NCBI GenBank assembly: GCA_031384605.1
Contig: JANNAT010000141.1
Coordinates: 244,995 to 308,994 of the forward strand
Reading direction: 5' to 3'
Length of the DNA stretch: 64,000 bases
Source of the DNA: JANNAT01 sp031384605
GTDB taxonomy: Bacteria > Pseudomonadota > Alphaproteobacteria > Rhodobacterales > Rhodobacteraceae
Part shown: positions 61,235-64,000 of the stretch, piece by piece
Numbering within the stretch: position 1 is the stretch's first letter
Layout of the letters: each line of letters opens with the position of its first letter
The notes under the pieces: model-generated
Told to the model about the DNA's origin: nothing
Database searches by the model: none
What the model saw: the letters and a program-made list of their open reading frames with translations, nothing else
Position numbers and translations under genes: made by a program

Positions 61235-61250
61235 ATTTCACGGAATTATC

Positions 61251-61709
61251 ATGCAGCTTGACGATACCGACCGCCGGATTTTGCGCCATGCCTTGGCCGA
61301 TCCGGGCCTTGGGCGCACCACGCTTGCCGACAGGTCAGCGGTCACGCCTGCCACCTTATGGCGGCGGCTGGAACGGCTGGCGCAGTCTTTTGTCATCACC
61401 GCTGACCGCATGGTGATTGATTGGCGCAAACTGGGCTATGAGGTGGAGGTTTCGTTGCGGTTCACGCTGGATAAAACCGATCCGCGGGCGTTCGATGAAT
61501 TTCTGGAAAACGCCCGCGCGGTTCCCGAAGTGATTGGGATTGAAACGTTTTTGGGCCGGGTTGATGTGCGCCTGAACGTGATTGCGCGCGATATGAAACA
61601 TTATGCCGAGATTTACCGCACCCGCATTCTGACCCTGCCGCATATCGCGGATATTGAGGCGCTGATGCTGATATCCACCATCAAAGATGACGGCGGGCTG
61701 CCGTTATGA
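61251..61709 (+). CDS. Lrp/AsnC family transcriptional regulator (first of a tandem pair)
   Basis: A 152-residue regulator. An N-terminal winged helix-turn-helix (LDDTDRRILRHALADPGLGRTTLADRSAVTPATLWRRLERL) and a C-terminal RAM/AsnC ligand-binding domain (FLENARAVPEVIGIETFLGRVDVRLNVIARDMKHYAEIYRTRILTLPHI). The HTH lacks the usual hydrophobic wing sequence after the recognition helix (SFVITADRMVID). It is divergent from ilvC, and its stop overlaps the second lrp gene by 4 bases. It probably senses an amino acid. Confidence 0.93.
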   Translation: MQLDDTDRRILRHALADPGLGRTTLADRSAVTPATLWRRLERLAQSFVITADRMVIDWRKLGYEVEVSLRFTLDKTDPRAFDEFLENARAVPEVIGIETFLGRVDVRLNVIARDMKHYAEIYRTRILTLPHIADIEALMLISTIKDDGGLPL

Positions 61710-62164
61710 TGGATCTGGATGATATTGACCGCGCGATTTTGCGGGTATTGTCCGAAGATGCCACGGTGGGGGCGGCAACGTTGGGGCGGCAGTTGGGGGT
61801 CAGCCAACCCGCCGCGTGGCGCAGGATAAAGCGGCTGGAACAGGCGGGGGTGCTGGCGAGACGGCGCATAGAGGTAGACCGCGCCGCGCTGGGCTTTGGC
61901 GTGACGGTATTTTTGGGGGTGAAACTGGCCACCAAGGGGCGGGTTTCATTGGAAGATTTTGAACGCGCGGTGGTTGCGATCCCAGAGGTGCAGGTGGTGC
62001 AGCATGTGCTGGGCTTGTTCGATTACCGATTGCGCGTGGTGGCGCGGGATATTTCCGATTTTGAGCGGGTGTTGCGGCGGCGCATTATGACGCTGCCCGG
62101 CGTGGGGCAGGTAGAGGCGAATGTGCTGTTGACCGAAGAACGCAGGCCGGGGCCATTGGGATAG
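61706..62164 (+). CDS. Lrp/AsnC family transcriptional regulator (second of a tandem pair)
   Basis: A 152-residue regulator (the second ATG, 3 bases on, is also possible). HTH: LDDIDRAILRVLSEDATVGAATLGRQLGVSQPAAWRRIKRLEQAGVL; RAM domain: FERAVVAIPEVQVVQHVLGLFDYRLRVVARDISDFERVLRRRIMTLPGVGQVEANVLL. The same length, coupled reading and clear similarity to the first gene point to an old tandem duplication; a hetero-oligomer is possible. It is followed by a 117-base gap and the class V aminotransferase gene. Confidence 0.93.
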   Translation: MMDLDDIDRAILRVLSEDATVGAATLGRQLGVSQPAAWRRIKRLEQAGVLARRRIEVDRAALGFGVTVFLGVKLATKGRVSLEDFERAVVAIPEVQVVQHVLGLFDYRLRVVARDISDFERVLRRRIMTLPGVGQVEANVLLTEERRPGPLG

Positions 62165-62201
62165 GGTCTGATGCGTGACTTTTGGCCACGCTGTCGGATT
62201 T

Positions 62202-62223
62202 GAGTATTTGGGCCAAAATGAAA
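62202..62223 (-). repeat. Solo fragment of the composite repeat (copy D)
   Basis: The 22 bases match the outer edge of copy A (5825-5846) with one change (GGG for GTG after TATTT). No hairpins or AT palindrome accompany it. It lies upstream of the aminotransferase gene, about 60 bases before its ATG. Confidence 0.6.
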
Positions 62224-62281
62224 TCGGATAGAGTTTCGCGGGAAGACACAAGAATCGTGTCGCTTGAAATGGAGAACGACA

Positions 62282-63406
62282 ATGACACTGCCGCACGCCC
62301 ATGTTGATCAAGGTGGTTTGGAAGAATTTTCAGTGGTGTTCACCGACCGGTCTTTGAACCACATGTCGGCCAAGTTTCAGGGCGCGATGCGCGATGTGTC
62401 GGGGTTGCTGCGCGAGGTTTACAACGGATCGGCGGTGGCCTTGGTGCCCGGTGGCGGCACTTATGCGATGGAGGCGGTGGCGCGGCAGTTTGGCCAGGGC
62501 CGTGTGTTGATCATTCGCAATGGCTGGTTTTCGTACCGGTGGAGCCAGATTTTCGACGCCGGTGGCTTTACGGACGAGGCCACCGTGGTGATGGCGCGGC
62601 AAACCGGCAATGGGGCGAAAGCCCCGTTCGCGCCGCCGCCGGTGGACGAGGTCTGCGCCAAAATCCGCGAGATGCGCCCTGAGGCGGTGTTCGCGCCGCA
62701 TGTGGAAACCAGTGCGGGGATCATTCTGCCGGATGATTATATCGCGCAAGTGGCGCAGGCGGCGCATGAGGTGGGGGCGATTTTGGTGCTGGATTGCATC
62801 GCCTCGGGCTGTGCGTGGGTTGATATGGCGGCAACGGGCGTGGATGTGCTGATATCGGCACCGCAAAAGGGATGGTCGGCGTCCCCGTCTGCCGGGGTGG
62901 TGGTGTTCAGCCCGGCTGCCGAGGCGCGGTTGGCGGAAACCACCTCAAACAGCTTTGCGGTGGATTTGAAGAAATGGCGCGCGATCATGGCGGCCTATGA
63001 AGGTGGCGGGCATGCCTATCATGCCACGATGCCAACCGATGCGATTGTGGGGTTTCGTGATGCGATGCTGGAAACCCGCGCCATGGGGTTTGAGGCGGCC
63101 AAGGCCGCGCAATGGGCGCTGGGCGGGGCGGTGCGGGGTATGCTGGCGGCCAAGGGCGTGATGTCGGTGGCCGCCGAAGGGTTCGGCGCGCCCGGCGTTG
63201 TGGTCAGCTATACCGAGGACGGCGATATTCAGAACGGATCGAAATTCCGCGCGCAAGGGGTGCAGATTGCAGCGGGTGTGCCGTTGCAAGTGGGCGAGGG
63301 CGCGGAATTTCGCACGTTCCGGCTGGGGCTGTTCGGGTTGGACAAGCTGGCCGATGTGCCCGCAACCGTGGCACGGTTGAGCCGTGCCGTTGAGGCGGTG
63401 TTGTAG
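62282..63406 (+). CDS. Class V aminotransferase
   Basis: A 374-residue PLP enzyme of the serine/alanine-glyoxylate aminotransferase type. Blocks are LVPGGGTYAMEAVARQF at the cofactor phosphate, VFAPHVETSAGIILPDDYI, the acidic DCIASGCAWVDM and the PLP lysine in ISAPQKGWSASPSAG (Lys196). GGAGAAC 6-7 bases before sets the ATG of MTLPHAHVDQ. The donor is uncertain. Its neighbours, two Lrp regulators, may control it. The last bases, including the stop, are part of a palindromic repeat (63402-63466). Confidence 0.88.
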   Translation: MTLPHAHVDQGGLEEFSVVFTDRSLNHMSAKFQGAMRDVSGLLREVYNGSAVALVPGGGTYAMEAVARQFGQGRVLIIRNGWFSYRWSQIFDAGGFTDEATVVMARQTGNGAKAPFAPPPVDEVCAKIREMRPEAVFAPHVETSAGIILPDDYIAQVAQAAHEVGAILVLDCIASGCAWVDMAATGVDVLISAPQKGWSASPSAGVVVFSPAAEARLAETTSNSFAVDLKKWRAIMAAYEGGGHAYHATMPTDAIVGFRDAMLETRAMGFEAAKAAQWALGGAVRGMLAAKGVMSVAAEGFGAPGVVVSYTEDGDIQNGSKFRAQGVQIAAGVPLQVGEGAEFRTFRLGLFGLDKLADVPATVARLSRAVEAVL

Positions 63407-63466
63407 GGTGTGCCTTTAGGCGCACCAAGGTCGCAATCAATGGTGCGCGTGAACGCACACCCTACA
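63402..63466. repeat. REP-like palindrome overlapping the aminotransferase stop codon
   Basis: The arms TGTAGGGTGTGC...GGCGCACCA (63402-63426) and TGGTGCGCG...CACACCCTACA (63441-63466) pair around a 14-base loop. The TAG stop (63404-63406) lies in the left arm. It is the same family as 46448-46504, but with the opposite arm order. Confidence 0.8.
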
Positions 63467-63498
63467 TTTATCCCACCGCATTGATGCTAAATCAGCCA

Positions 63499-63528
63499 TT
63501 GTCTTTGCAACCGCTTTCCCGCTAAGAT
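63499..63528 (+). promoter_or_regulatory. Candidate promoter for rne
   Basis: TTGTCT (63499-63504), 18 bases and TAAGAT (63523-63528). Start near 63535 would give a leader of about 340 nt before the rne ATG. Confidence 0.45.
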
Positions 63529-63534
63529 CGTCAC

Positions 63535-63876
63535 AGGCCTTTTTATGGGGCCACGGAATTCTCTGCCTTAACGATCTGGCGCCATGCAAGTGCCGAAAAC
63601 TAAGGCGACAGGATCGGCCGTAAGGCCGGATAATTGTCTGTAAGTGACTGATACATCAGAAAACTTGCGGGCCTACTTAGGTGAAGGGCCAAAAGCCCTT
63701 CAGACGTGAACCGCGATGATATGCGCGACATTGGCAAGTTCGGTTGAGGGATGCCCACAGGGCATGGCCCGACCAACTGCTGCGCGCAACGTTGCCCGAA
63801 CAAGCCGCCTTACCCCTTACATTCTGTCGTCCGGTCCGCCGGGCGCAGCTTTAAGGTCACGGCGCAATGGACCCAA
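63535..63876 (+). other. Long structured leader of rne
   Basis: No gene is visible in these 342 bases, but stable hairpins are: CGGCC-GTAA-GGCCG (63615-63628), TGAAGGGC-CAAAA-GCCCTTCA (63682-63702) and ATGCCC-ACA-GGGCAT (63751-63765). Long leaders are typical of RNase E genes, which autoregulate by cutting their own mRNA. I infer that function here. Confidence 0.55.
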
Positions 63877-64000
63877 ATGTCAAAGAAAATGCTTATCGAC
63901 GCCACCCATGCCGAGGAAACCCGGGTTGTTGTGGTTGATGGAAACAAAGTTGAAGAATTCGATTTTGAAACCGTAAACAAACGGCAGCTTGCCGGAAATA
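63877..64000 (+). CDS. rne: Ribonuclease E, N-terminal fragment (runs off the window)
   Basis: The first 41 codons read MSKKMLIDATHAEETRVVVV followed by DGNKVEEFDFETVNKRQLAGN, the conserved start of alphaproteobacterial RNase E/G before the S1 domain. The gene continues past 64000. RNase E is the membrane-linked endonuclease that starts mRNA decay and processes rRNA and tRNA precursors. The ATG at 63877 is the first in this frame to fit the family. Confidence 0.93.
   Translation, partial: MSKKMLIDATHAEETRVVVVDGNKVEEFDFETVNKRQLAGN

Noticed and set aside
61124..61250. Leader-peptide attenuator upstream of ilvC
   Set aside because: No short frame rich in Ile, Val or Leu and no terminator/antiterminator pair precede ilvC; Lrp control is the simpler reading.

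Overview
The window is about 64 kb of alphaproteobacterial chromosome, most likely from the Rhodobacteraceae (Roseobacter group). Pointers are the ctaC-ctaB-coxF-ctaG-ctaE oxidase cluster with no ctaD, a SAM-II riboswitch in front of metZ, a tRNA-His without G-1, a 6S RNA gene convergent with an sspA-like salt-stress outer-membrane gene (as reported in Rhodobacter sphaeroides), PtsP of the nitrogen PTS, FolE2, MmcB, and several Rhodobacterales-type proteins (DUF2927, DUF6324, DUF6446, long FolB). It is densely packed core genome. I saw no transposase, integrase, prophage gene, CRISPR array, replication origin or rRNA operon.

Layout. 1-2.9 kb: sspA-like gene, 6S RNA on the minus strand, an apparently gene-free stretch, mmcB, a DUF6324 gene and tRNA-His. 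2.9-9.2 kb: tex, a membrane protein, a GST, a methyltransferase, tldD and a decayed alpha/beta-hydrolase. 9.4-18.9 kb: a long plus-strand run with cytochrome c oxidase subunits II and III, haem O synthase, CtaG, a small CoxF-like protein and SURF1, then thrC, an M16 peptidase, a GNAT, a DUF1697 protein and an FAD-linked oxidase. 19.2-24 kb: purine salvage (apt, mtnP) and small enzymes. 24-33.4 kb: ptsP, a Tat-exported glycosidase, an exported unknown, lysC, phoX with a possible Pho box, and purD. 33.4-42.3 kb: xseA, an AlkB-type hydroxylase, ftsY, an MgtC-like protein, a DMT transporter, ispZ, a second GST and a hydrolase. 42.4-46.4 kb: SAM-II/metZ, folE2, trkH. 46.5-55 kb: a degenerate secreted protease-like protein, glyQ, a DUF6446 gene, glyS and a PPDK-like protein. 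55-64 kb: cell-wall hydrolase, folB-folP-glmM, a YdeI-like protein, ilvC, two tandem Lrp/AsnC regulators, a class V aminotransferase and the start of rne behind a long structured leader.

Linked functions: terminal oxidase assembly (subunits, haem, copper delivery, SURF1); the aspartate family and sulfur amino acids (lysC, thrC, metZ with SAM sensing, mtnP salvage); folate synthesis (folE2, folB, folP); branched-chain synthesis next to two Lrp regulators; and RNA-level control (6S RNA, RNase E, Tex).

The least ordinary signals are non-coding or subtle: a composite palindromic repeat lying just after stop codons in gene orientation at three loci; two palindromes of one family with swapped arms, one swallowing a stop codon; a GlyS insertion of about 95 codons with foreign-looking codon use; a CoxII with Asn in place of the CSE-motif Glu; a PPDK-like protein whose ATP-binding motifs have eroded while the PEP half is intact; and a trypsin-like protein lacking its whole catalytic triad. 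I did not find a clearly new multi-gene system.
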